Source: Actinomycetota bacterium
Lineage (GTDB): Bacteria; Actinomycetota; Thermoleophilia; RBG-16-64-13
DNA: 64,000 nucleotides
Direction of reading: 5' to 3'
Assembly: GCA_012523095.1 (NCBI GenBank)
Contig: JAAYJE010000062.1
Span: 94,357 to 158,356, forward strand
Shown here: piece by piece, positions 22,948-30,959 of the stretch
Layout of the letters: each line of letters opens with the position of its first letter
Numbering within the stretch: the first letter of the stretch is position 1
The notes under the pieces: generated by a model
The model's input: the letters and a program-made list of their open reading frames with translations, nothing else
Databases searched by the model: none
What the model was told of the DNA's origin: nothing
Position numbers and translations under genes: made by a program

Positions 22948-25266
22948 GTGATGTTCGAAGCCATCGGTAGGTTCGCATATAGGTTCAGATGGTTGATCAT
23001 CGGCATCTGGATCGTCATGTTCGGCGTCAGTGTTGCGGCGACACCTTTCCTAGAGGGTGTTCTGACGGGTGGTTTTTCGAACCCGGAATCTCCCTCACAG
23101 GTGGCGAGCGGGCTCATCGAGGAGAAGTTCGCACAGGGCCCCACCACCCTGGTGGTGGTTTTCAAGAGCGACACTCTGGAGGCCACAAGTGAGCTCTTCC
23201 AGGCGGCCGAGAAGGCGTCGCTCGACGAACTGGAAAAGGCGAACATCCCCAATCTAGAGAGTATCCAGACCTATTCCAACACCGGCAGCGAGCTGATGCT
23301 GTCGAAAGACAGGCACAGCTCCGCCGCTGTGCTCAGCTTCTCCGCTTCTGATCAGGAAGTGCAGTCACAGCTGAAGACGATCAGGCGGGCTCTGAGGAGT
23401 GTCGCCCTCGAGACGTACGTGACCGGTGAACCGGCGGTCTTCGCCGATATCTCCTCTTACTCCTTCCGCGACCTGCGGAAGGTGGAGCTGTATGGGTTGC
23501 CGGTCGCTCTTCTGGCCCTCATCTTCGTGTTCGGCAGCCTGGTGGCTGCCGCTATGCCGGTCATCACCGGGGGCCTCGCGGTGACCGTCACCCTCGGTTG
23601 GATGTACCTGATCGCCCGAGCCACGAGCATGTCGATCTTCTCGATGAACGTTGCGACTCTTCTTGGCCTGGCGGTGGCGATCGACTATGCGTTATTCGTG
23701 GTCTGGCGCTTCAGGGAGGAACTTCACAGAGGCGCTTCGGTCGAGGAAGCGGTGGTGGTGACCACCGCCCGTGCGGGGCGCTCCATCTTCTACAGCGGCG
23801 CTGCGGTGATGGTGGGCGTTGTAGGACTCATCTTCTTTCCGTCGCCCGGTCTTCGTTCGCTCGGTATAGGCGGGGCTTTGGTGGTGTTCTTCTCTGTAGC
23901 GGCCACGGTGACCTTCATGCCCGCGATTCTCGCCGTTCTCGGTCGCCGTATCGACTCCATCCCGGTGATCAAGCTTCAGGGGGCCCACGACGGCCGTCTT
24001 TGGAAGGGTTGGGCGCGCACGGTCCTGCGGCGCCCTTGGCTCTCCATCCTGGTAGTGGTTGTACTCGTTGCCCTCCTGGCTGGGCCTGCGATCACCATGA
24101 AGACCCAGATGACCTCGGCCATCGCCCTACCCCCCGAGGCCGAAGCGCGCCAAGGCCTCACGATCCTGGACGAGGAGTTCGACCGGCAGCAACTTTCACC
24201 CACGCTGGTACTGCTCACTTGGGATGGCGACTCGAAGATAGATATGGCCCGTGCCGCCGCCTTCTTCATGTATGGTCAGCAGTTGGCCACGGTGGAAGGG
24301 GTGAGTTCTGTGCAGAGCCCCTTCACCATCGCGGGGCTCGACGACCCCATGGCCATGGCGGAGCTATGGCCACAGTTTGAGGGACTGCTGAACGATCCCG
24401 ATGGCTTCGTGGTCCCCGACGAAGGCATCACCCTGGATTCCGGGTTGACCATCACGCATGAACAGCTGGAACAGTTCAAGCAGTTGATCAAGTCGACCGT
24501 GGCGCCCGGCGCGTTGCTCTATCGGGTAGTGGCTGAAGACGGTCTCAGTACGATCCAGACGGACGAGCTTGTCGGACGGCTGATGGGCTCTGAACCTCCT
24601 TCGGGGTATTCGGCGTACGTGGGCGGTGAGGCGGCCTTCAGCCATGACTTCACCAAGGAGCTCGACACCTGGTTCCCCTGGGTGATCGTGTGGATAGTGT
24701 TCACGACCCTTATCGTCTTCGTACTGTTGCTACGGAGCGTAGTGCTGCCGGTGCTGGCCGTGGTGATCAATCTGGCCACGATCGCCATGAGTATGGGGAT
24801 CCTTGTACTCATCTTCCAGGGCGATACCTTCGCGGGCTTCCTCCGCTTCACCGCCACTGGGGCCATCGACGCCGTGGATCGTGTGCTCATGGTCTGCATA
24901 CTGTTCGGCATAACCATGGACTACGCCGTCTTCATGCTGACCCGTATGCACGAGCGCTGGCATCGTAGCAAAGACCCGCGGGAAGCCGTCGCCGTAGGTC
25001 TGGTGCGGAGCGGGCGGATCATCGTGAGCGCTGCGCTCCTGGTGGTGATCGTCACCGGTGCGTTCGCCTTCACCAGTATCTCTACTACCAAGGTGTTGGG
25101 TTTAGGCATAGCACTCGCGATAATCGTGGACGCCGTACTCATCCGACTCGTGCTGCTTCCCTCGGTGATGGCCTACCTGGGCAAGGCGAGTTGGTGGTGG
25201 CCCTCGCGAAAGAAGGGGCGAGTGGGGTTGCTTGACAAGCCTGAGGAGCTCGAAGATCCTACTTGA
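22948..25266 (+). CDS. MMPL-family RND transporter
   Basis: A 772-aa membrane protein with the duplicated RND layout: one N-terminal helix, a large external loop (about residues 40-170), five to six helices, a second loop (about 395-575) and another helix bundle. The intramembrane motif AIDYALFVVWRFREE and its second-half counterpart GITMDYAVFMLTRMHERW are diagnostic for MMPL proteins. It should export lipids, hydrophobic compounds or drugs by proton antiport. It is co-transcribed with the TetR gene (9-bp gap). The start is GTG 22948, with ATG 22951 as an alternative. Confidence 0.92.
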   Translation: MMFEAIGRFAYRFRWLIIGIWIVMFGVSVAATPFLEGVLTGGFSNPESPSQVASGLIEEKFAQGPTTLVVVFKSDTLEATSELFQAAEKASLDELEKANIPNLESIQTYSNTGSELMLSKDRHSSAAVLSFSASDQEVQSQLKTIRRALRSVALETYVTGEPAVFADISSYSFRDLRKVELYGLPVALLALIFVFGSLVAAAMPVITGGLAVTVTLGWMYLIARATSMSIFSMNVATLLGLAVAIDYALFVVWRFREELHRGASVEEAVVVTTARAGRSIFYSGAAVMVGVVGLIFFPSPGLRSLGIGGALVVFFSVAATVTFMPAILAVLGRRIDSIPVIKLQGAHDGRLWKGWARTVLRRPWLSILVVVVLVALLAGPAITMKTQMTSAIALPPEAEARQGLTILDEEFDRQQLSPTLVLLTWDGDSKIDMARAAAFFMYGQQLATVEGVSSVQSPFTIAGLDDPMAMAELWPQFEGLLNDPDGFVVPDEGITLDSGLTITHEQLEQFKQLIKSTVAPGALLYRVVAEDGLSTIQTDELVGRLMGSEPPSGYSAYVGGEAAFSHDFTKELDTWFPWVIVWIVFTTLIVFVLLLRSVVLPVLAVVINLATIAMSMGILVLIFQGDTFAGFLRFTATGAIDAVDRVLMVCILFGITMDYAVFMLTRMHERWHRSKDPREAVAVGLVRSGRIIVSAALLVVIVTGAFAFTSISTTKVLGLGIALAIIVDAVLIRLVLLPSVMAYLGKASWWWPSRKKGRVGLLDKPEELEDPT

Positions 25267-25286
25267 CCCGGCGGACTCCTAGAGCC

Positions 25287-26741
25287 CTAGGCCGGCAGCA
25301 GCACCGAGAAGGTAGAGCCTTCACCTTGGATACTGGCGACTTCCAGGCGGCCCCCTGCCCGTTCAACGAGCCGTTTGACGATAGATAGACCGAGTCCGCT
25401 GCCTTCGACGTCGCGGGTTTCCGATCTCTTCTCGCGGAAGAACTCTGTGAGCACCAGATCGAGGTTCTCCTCGGCGATGCCGATGCCCGTGTCCTTCACG
25501 TCGATCCGCACCCACTCCCCGATGTGGCGGGCACGTACCTCGAGACGCCCCCCGTCTCTGTTGTATTTGACGGCGTTGCCGATCAGATTGGACATGATCA
25601 GATCGAGGTCATCTGAAGAGGCCAGTATGGGCGGTAGTCCGGCCTCCAGGTCGGTGTGGACGACGATCCTCCCGGCGGCTATCCTCTCGGCTTGGAGACG
25701 CAGAGCGCCGGTGACTGCGGGCTCGATCGCGAGCAACTCCAGTTCACCCCGGCTCTCCGTTTGTTCACTTCGGGACAGCGACAGGAGGTCGCCGATCAGC
25801 TGGACCAGGTTGTCGATACGACCCTCGGCCCGCTGCAACATCGGGAGGTAGCTGTCGAGGTTGTCGCCCAGACTCTTGTCGGTCGCCACTTCGATCAAGC
25901 TCCTGATCGCTCCAAGCGGGGACTTGAGTTCGTGGACCATGGTTCTGATGAAGCGCTCCTTCTCCATGGCGAGACGACGGACCTGCGAGATGTCTGAGAG
26001 GGTAAGGATCCGGCCCAGGGCTTGGCCGTCGTCGTCTCTGAACGTGACGATGCTGGTCATGAAACTCCGTTCCCCCAGGGAGAGCTGGCCGATTGTGCGG
26101 TCCTTCTGAGGGGCGGCCAACTGCTCGACCAGCGATGCGAGAGGACCCGCGCCCAGAAGGTCGGCTGCCGGACGGGGCGCCGTTTCGTCGTCCGGCAGGT
26201 CCAATATCGCGGCCATAGCGCGGTTCACCAACACCACGTTGCCATCCTTGTTCACTACCAGGACGGCGTCACGCAAGGAGGAGATGAGGGAGTGGGTCTG
26301 GGTCTTCTCCTCGGCCAAGGCAAGGAGACCGGCCTCATGTTCTTTGCGCAGCCTTTCAGCCTCCGAACGTGCCTGCTTGTGCCGGACCAGCGTCTCGGTC
26401 ACGCCCAACAGGTCATCGGGCAGGAACGGCTTGGGGAGGAAGAAATCCACGCCCTGCCGGGTAGCCGCGATGGCGGTATCGATGTTGGCGTAGGCTGTGA
26501 TCATGCAGGTCATGATCTCCAGCTCGTCCTGCCGTATCATCTGTAAGATGGTCAGACCATCTATGTCCGGCAGGCGGTAGTCGAGGAAGGCCACGTCGTA
26601 CTCGCTGCTGTGAAGCAACGTCATAGCCTCTTTGCCCGTGGCGGCCTCTTCGACCTCGTACCCCTCCATCTCGAGGATCTGGCGGATGCCTGAGCGCACC
26701 CCGTACTCGTCGTCGATGACCAGGATGCGCGCGGTTGCCAT
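25287..26741 (-). CDS. Receiver-PAS-histidine kinase hybrid, last gene of hydrogenase operon
   Basis: A 484-aa cytosolic protein. Residues 1-120 form a receiver domain (VAFLDYRLPDIDG with the phospho-Asp, GVDFFLPKPF with the conserved Lys). Residues ~125-150 are a coiled coil and ~150-255 a PAS domain (ISSLRDAVLVVNKDGNVVLVN). HisKA follows (MVHELKSPLGAIRSL) and an ATPase domain (NLIGNAVKYN, DTGIGIAEENL, GSGLGLSIVKRL). A strong GGAGGAGG site precedes the ATG. It has no DNA-binding output, so it probably relays phosphate to or from the Rex-fused and stand-alone receivers of the operon. It converges on the MMPL gene with 20 bp between stops. Confidence 0.88.
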   Translation of the reverse strand: MATARILVIDDEYGVRSGIRQILEMEGYEVEEAATGKEAMTLLHSSEYDVAFLDYRLPDIDGLTILQMIRQDELEIMTCMITAYANIDTAIAATRQGVDFFLPKPFLPDDLLGVTETLVRHKQARSEAERLRKEHEAGLLALAEEKTQTHSLISSLRDAVLVVNKDGNVVLVNRAMAAILDLPDDETAPRPAADLLGAGPLASLVEQLAAPQKDRTIGQLSLGERSFMTSIVTFRDDDGQALGRILTLSDISQVRRLAMEKERFIRTMVHELKSPLGAIRSLIEVATDKSLGDNLDSYLPMLQRAEGRIDNLVQLIGDLLSLSRSEQTESRGELELLAIEPAVTGALRLQAERIAAGRIVVHTDLEAGLPPILASSDDLDLIMSNLIGNAVKYNRDGGRLEVRARHIGEWVRIDVKDTGIGIAEENLDLVLTEFFREKRSETRDVEGSGLGLSIVKRLVERAGGRLEVASIQGEGSTFSVLLPA

Positions 26742-26765
26742 GATCGTCCTCCTCCGCTCCGGCGA

Positions 26766-27182
26766 CTAGGCGCCTTGGTCGCCCTTGGCGGCCAGAAGCT
26801 CCTCGGCGATACCCAGCAACTGCCTGCCCGTGACCGGCTTGTCGACAAAACGGTCCAGGCGCGACCAGCGAGGCAGCCCTTCGTCCTCCTGGTCGAAACG
26901 TTCCCCTGTCTCCCGGGCGACGCCGGTCAACAAGACTACGGGCGTGTTGTCCAGGTGCTCATGCCTGCGGATCTGGTAGGCGAGCCGGAAGCCGCTGTCG
27001 TAGTGCTCGATCATCAGGTCCAGGAAGATGATGTCTGGGATGGTCGTCTCGATGAGGTCGAGCGCCTCGCGGCTGCTTTCGGCCGTGTGGACCGTATGGC
27101 CACGACTACTGAAGTACGCGGCCTGGGCGTCGAGGAAGTCCCGGTCGTCGTCTACGAAAAGGATGCTCCATTGGGAGCTCAT
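26766..27182 (-). CDS. Stand-alone response regulator receiver
   Basis: A 138-aa single receiver domain (acidic DDDRD, phospho-Asp in IIFLDLMIEHYDSGF, VVLLTG, and the Lys in FVDKPVTG) with no output domain. Its start overlaps the stop of the sensory-hydrogenase kinase by ATGA, implying coupled translation and a kinase-receiver pair. The LDLM(x5)GF layout resembles the receiver fused to Rex at the operon head (LDVMMDYEEEGM), so the two look like relatives that could be phosphorylated by the same kinase. Confidence 0.9.
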   Translation of the reverse strand: MSSQWSILFVDDDRDFLDAQAAYFSSRGHTVHTAESSREALDLIETTIPDIIFLDLMIEHYDSGFRLAYQIRRHEHLDNTPVVLLTGVARETGERFDQEDEGLPRWSRLDRFVDKPVTGRQLLGIAEELLAAKGDQGA

Positions 27183-29191
27183 TTGTCACTCCTTTCATCA
27201 TCGGAACGGATTGCGGGTATCTCGACATGGAAGGTCGTACCGACATCCGGCTCCGACTCGAACCAGATGTTGCCGTTGTGCATCTTGACGATTCCATAGG
27301 AGATAGGCAGACCGAGCCCGGTCCCTTTTCCGATGCTCTTCGTGGTGAAAAACGGCTGGAAGACCTTGTCTTTGGCCCCATCGAGGATCCCGGCTCCTTG
27401 GTCGGAAACGCTAAAGCGTATCCTGTCGGCCTCCGGCACCGCGTGGGCCGACACGTGCACCTTGCCCGCTCGGCCTTCCATGGCCTCCAGGGCGTTCTTG
27501 ATGATATTGACCAGTACCTGCATCATTTGGTCGCAGTCGAGGTCGGCCTCGAGGCCCGAGGTGACGTCGACCACGATCTCGACCTCACGGCCCTTGCCTT
27601 CCGGCGCACCGGCGGCTGCTCCGTCGACGGCCGTCTGGACGAGCTCCTCGACCGCAGTGGTCTCGATGCGCACTCGACTCTGGCGAGCGAAGTCGAGCAG
27701 GTTCCCGATGATCTTCTTGCAGCGGTCGGATTCCTCGGTCATCAGTTTGAGGTCGTGGCTAAGATCTTCCCGATCTCTGAGCTTGCGTTGTAGGATGTGA
27801 GCGTATAGCAAGATCGTGCTCAGCGGATTGTTCAGTTCGTGCGCCACTCCTGCGGCCATCTGCCCCATGGAGGCCAGCTTCTCGCTGTTGATGAGGTGCC
27901 TGTGCACGTCACGGAGGTTGTTCCAAGGTACGTTGAGCTCGTTGCACACCCGCTCCGACTGGTCGATGATGAAGGGCAGACACATAGTCTCTTCGGCCAT
28001 GCCGTCGTATACCGCGCTCGCTTTCGCCCGGCAGGTCGGATACCCACAGGCGCCACAGTTCAGTTCATCTTCGGGGAAGAACTTGTTCGTCCGACTGAGG
28101 ATCTCGATGATTTCTTCCTCGGTGGGGCCGTCGGAGCGCTGGTCGTTGGACTCGAACCGGCGGGAGAGATCAAGCGGCCTCACCTCCGGTTCGAAGGCGG
28201 GAAGCGTGCCTTCATCTTGACGGCGGAGGCTTTCGGCCGCGAATTCTGCGACCCTGCGCCGGCGCAGGGTGCCCGGCTCACTGCTCTCCACACCCGGGCC
28301 TGAGTAACAGCCGCTGCACATGAGGGCCTCGACCAGCAGAGTCTGGTCTCCCGGATCCTTCGGGAGGCCGGCCAGCGCTTCGATGGTCTCATCTTTGCCG
28401 CTGACCACGATGAGGCGTGAGTCGAGAATGCCTCGGCCTATGCCCGCGCTTTCCAGAAGACCGCCGGGGATAGGGTAGATACGGGCCAAGCCCGCATGAG
28501 GTGGATCAAAATCGCTCGTGGGAGCGGCGCTTGGGTCCACCCCTCGCGCGGCGAACACCCTTTCAAGCTCGGCGAAGGTGAGCACCTCATCGACCACCCC
28601 CGCCATCTCTGTGTCTTGAATCTCGGCCTTCTTGGCGACACACGGCCCGATGAAGACACAACGGACGTCTTCCCCGTACCTCTGTTTGACTGCCAGGGCA
28701 GTGGCCGCCATGGGTGACATGACGGGTATGATGCGGTCGGTCAGCTCAGGGTGGTACTTGCGCACGTACTCCACCACCGCCGGGCAGGCGCTCCCGATGT
28801 GGATGCCTGTCGGGTGTTCACGCAGGTACTCGTGGCAGGCCTGGTTGACCAGATCGGCTCCGTAAGCCACCTCGACCACGTAAGTGAAGCCCAGTTGGCG
28901 GAGGGCCCCCATCAGCCGGGCCGGAGGCACGTCTAACGCAACCGGAAAGGACGGGGCGACCAGAGCCGCCGAGACGCCGCCGTCGAGGATGGCCAAGGTC
29001 CCCTCCAGGCCGCTGGAGTAGCCTTTTGCTCCCTGAGAGCAGACCTTGGTGCAGGTGCCGCAACTGATGCATCGTTCCGCCACCACCGAGGCCTGGCCAT
29101 CCTCGATGCGGATGGCTTTCGCGGGGCAGTCGCGAACGCACGTGTAGCAGCGGCGGCAGTTCTGCTTGATAGTGCTTATGATGCCTTCCAT
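27179..29191 (-). CDS. Sensory [FeFe]-hydrogenase domain fused to histidine kinase
   Basis: A 670-aa protein. Two ferredoxin [4Fe-4S] motifs come first (Cys 12/15/18/22 and 41/44/47/51). An H-cluster-type domain follows with Cys136 (SACP), Cys184 (GPCVAKK) and Cys292/Cys295 (MCSGC), so candidate ligands are present while the proton-shuttling Cys before Cys136 is Ala, as in known sensory hydrogenases. A further [4Fe-4S] motif has Cys379/382/387/404. HisKA follows with His451 (VAHELNNPLST), then an ATPase domain (GKGTGLGLPIS). There are no transmembrane helices. This matches the HsfB-like group D layout but with a kinase output. ATG 29191 follows GGGAG, 11 nt after the catalytic subunit stop. 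It probably senses H2 or redox state. Confidence 0.87.
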   Translation of the reverse strand: MEGIISTIKQNCRRCYTCVRDCPAKAIRIEDGQASVVAERCISCGTCTKVCSQGAKGYSSGLEGTLAILDGGVSAALVAPSFPVALDVPPARLMGALRQLGFTYVVEVAYGADLVNQACHEYLREHPTGIHIGSACPAVVEYVRKYHPELTDRIIPVMSPMAATALAVKQRYGEDVRCVFIGPCVAKKAEIQDTEMAGVVDEVLTFAELERVFAARGVDPSAAPTSDFDPPHAGLARIYPIPGGLLESAGIGRGILDSRLIVVSGKDETIEALAGLPKDPGDQTLLVEALMCSGCYSGPGVESSEPGTLRRRRVAEFAAESLRRQDEGTLPAFEPEVRPLDLSRRFESNDQRSDGPTEEEIIEILSRTNKFFPEDELNCGACGYPTCRAKASAVYDGMAEETMCLPFIIDQSERVCNELNVPWNNLRDVHRHLINSEKLASMGQMAAGVAHELNNPLSTILLYAHILQRKLRDREDLSHDLKLMTEESDRCKKIIGNLLDFARQSRVRIETTAVEELVQTAVDGAAAGAPEGKGREVEIVVDVTSGLEADLDCDQMMQVLVNIIKNALEAMEGRAGKVHVSAHAVPEADRIRFSVSDQGAGILDGAKDKVFQPFFTTKSIGKGTGLGLPISYGIVKMHNGNIWFESEPDVGTTFHVEIPAIRSDDERSDK

Positions 29192-29201
29192 CACGCTCCC
29201 G

Positions 29202-30950
29202 TCAATGGTCGGAGTCCGGACCGGCCGCACCTACGGGGACGGTCTTCTCGTTCGCGCCCACCGGTGTGCTGCGGTCGGCGTATGTGCGGTGCAGCAGCCG
29301 GTGAGAGACCTCGCCGAGAGGCCGTCCGAGATACTCCTCATAGAGAGCGGCAACGCTCCTGTTGTCGTGAGAGGCGTGGACCTCAGCCTGGGCGTCGGCG
29401 TCGTAGATACGATCGAGCCGCTTGAGCAGGTCGGCCGCCTCGGTGCCGTACGGCTGACCTCCCCCGCCTGCGCAGCCGCCGGGGCAGGACATCACCTCGA
29501 CGAAATGCAGGTCGGCCAGAGCTTCCTCAAGCACCGGGCGCAGCCGCCCCAACCCGTTGACCACCGCGAGGTTCAGATTCGAGCCTCCCACCTCTACCGT
29601 GAAACGCTTGATGCCGTCCAGGCCTCTCGCCTCAGTGAGCGGTCCGGTGATCTCCCTGCCGTCCACCAGCGCGGCGGCGGTTCTCACAGCTGCTTCCATA
29701 ACACCGCCTGTGCTCGCGAACAAACGGGCTGCTCCGGTCGCTTCAGCGAAGGGAGGATCCAAAGGAGCCCGTTCGTCGAACGTGTCGATGTCGATCCCAA
29801 AACGATCCCAAAGCGCACTCAGCTCCCTCGTGGTCAGCACGTAGTCCACATCTCCAAGGTCCTCAGCCTCGTACTTCTTGGCCGTGCAGGGCATCAGAGA
29901 GACGAGGACCAGACGTTTGCCCTCCAGGTCGGTATACGCGGGGTAGATCTTCTTGATGAGCGAACCCGCCATCTGTTGGGGCGACTTGCAGGTGGATAGG
30001 TGGGGGATGAGGTCGGGCCTGTGGAGTTCGACGTAGTTGATCCAGGCAGGCGAACAGCTGGTGAACATAGGCAGGGGCCCGTTGGTCCGCAGCCGCTCCA
30101 CGAACTCCGTGGCCTCTTCCATGATCGTGACGTCGGCGGAGAACGCAGTGTCGAACACCGCGGTGAAACCGATGCGTTTCAGTGCCGCCGTCAAGTGTTC
30201 CAACATGACTTGGACGCTCGGCGGTCTGCCGCGGCCGGCGGCAAGAGTCGCCGGCACCGCCGGGGCGATCTGCGCCACGACCACGGCGTCTGGGTCGGCA
30301 AGCGCTGCGATCACGGTGTCGACATGGCTGTGCTCCATCAGGGCTCCAGTGGGGCACACCCTCACGCACTGGCCGCAATACGTGCACCCTGAGACGTTGA
30401 GGCCGGGGTAGAAACCAGGGCCTACCTGAGTGCGGAACCCCCGACCTATGAAGTCCATGGCCCCGACGCCCTGGATGTCGTGGCACATTGTCACGCAGCG
30501 TCCGCACAGCACGCATTTGTTGGGGTCGCGCCAGATGGCCGACGAGGAGATGTCGAGCGGATGGTCCTTCTTCATCCCCACGTAGTGTTTAGGTCGGGCA
30601 CCCAACTCCCGGGCCAAAGCGGACAGTTCACAACTACCCGAGCGGTGGCATACCAGGCAATCCTGCGGGTGGTTCGCCACCATGAGCTCGACGATGGTCC
30701 GCCTCGCCTTCAATATGCGTGGAGTATGGGTATGGACCGTCATGCCGTCCACCGCCACTAGGGTGCAGCTGGTCTGCAGCTTGGGCGATCCTTCGACTTC
30801 TACGATGCAGAGCCGACAGGAGGCCGAGGGGGAGGGCGACCAGTCGAGCGAGCAGAGATGGGGGATGTCGATGCCGGCCCGGTTGGCGATCTGGAGAACG
30901 GTCTCACCTGGGTTGAATCCTACTTCTTGTCCGTTGATGTTGATGCTCAT
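29202..30950 (-). CDS. [FeFe] hydrogenase catalytic subunit (HymC/HydA-like)
   Basis: A 582-aa subunit of a multimeric, probably electron-bifurcating, NAD(H)- and ferredoxin-linked hydrogenase. The order is an N-terminal [2Fe-2S] domain (Cys 33/45/48/62), a His-Cys cluster (HPQDCLVCHRSGSC), two [4Fe-4S] motifs (about 146-200), then the H-cluster domain: L1 TSCSPAW (Cys299, Ser300), L2 MPCTAKKYE (Cys355), L3 SCPGGCAGGGGQP (Cys489, Cys493), and a C-terminal small-subunit-like tail. Ser300 occupies the place of a Cys in the common TSCCP form. It lies between hymB and the sensory kinase, 9-11 bp from each. Maturation genes hydEFG are not in the window. Confidence 0.92.
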   Translation of the reverse strand: MSININGQEVGFNPGETVLQIANRAGIDIPHLCSLDWSPSPSASCRLCIVEVEGSPKLQTSCTLVAVDGMTVHTHTPRILKARRTIVELMVANHPQDCLVCHRSGSCELSALARELGARPKHYVGMKKDHPLDISSSAIWRDPNKCVLCGRCVTMCHDIQGVGAMDFIGRGFRTQVGPGFYPGLNVSGCTYCGQCVRVCPTGALMEHSHVDTVIAALADPDAVVVAQIAPAVPATLAAGRGRPPSVQVMLEHLTAALKRIGFTAVFDTAFSADVTIMEEATEFVERLRTNGPLPMFTSCSPAWINYVELHRPDLIPHLSTCKSPQQMAGSLIKKIYPAYTDLEGKRLVLVSLMPCTAKKYEAEDLGDVDYVLTTRELSALWDRFGIDIDTFDERAPLDPPFAEATGAARLFASTGGVMEAAVRTAAALVDGREITGPLTEARGLDGIKRFTVEVGGSNLNLAVVNGLGRLRPVLEEALADLHFVEVMSCPGGCAGGGGQPYGTEAADLLKRLDRIYDADAQAEVHASHDNRSVAALYEEYLGRPLGEVSHRLLHRTYADRSTPVGANEKTVPVGAAGPDSDH

Positions 30951-30959
30951 GGCGACCTC

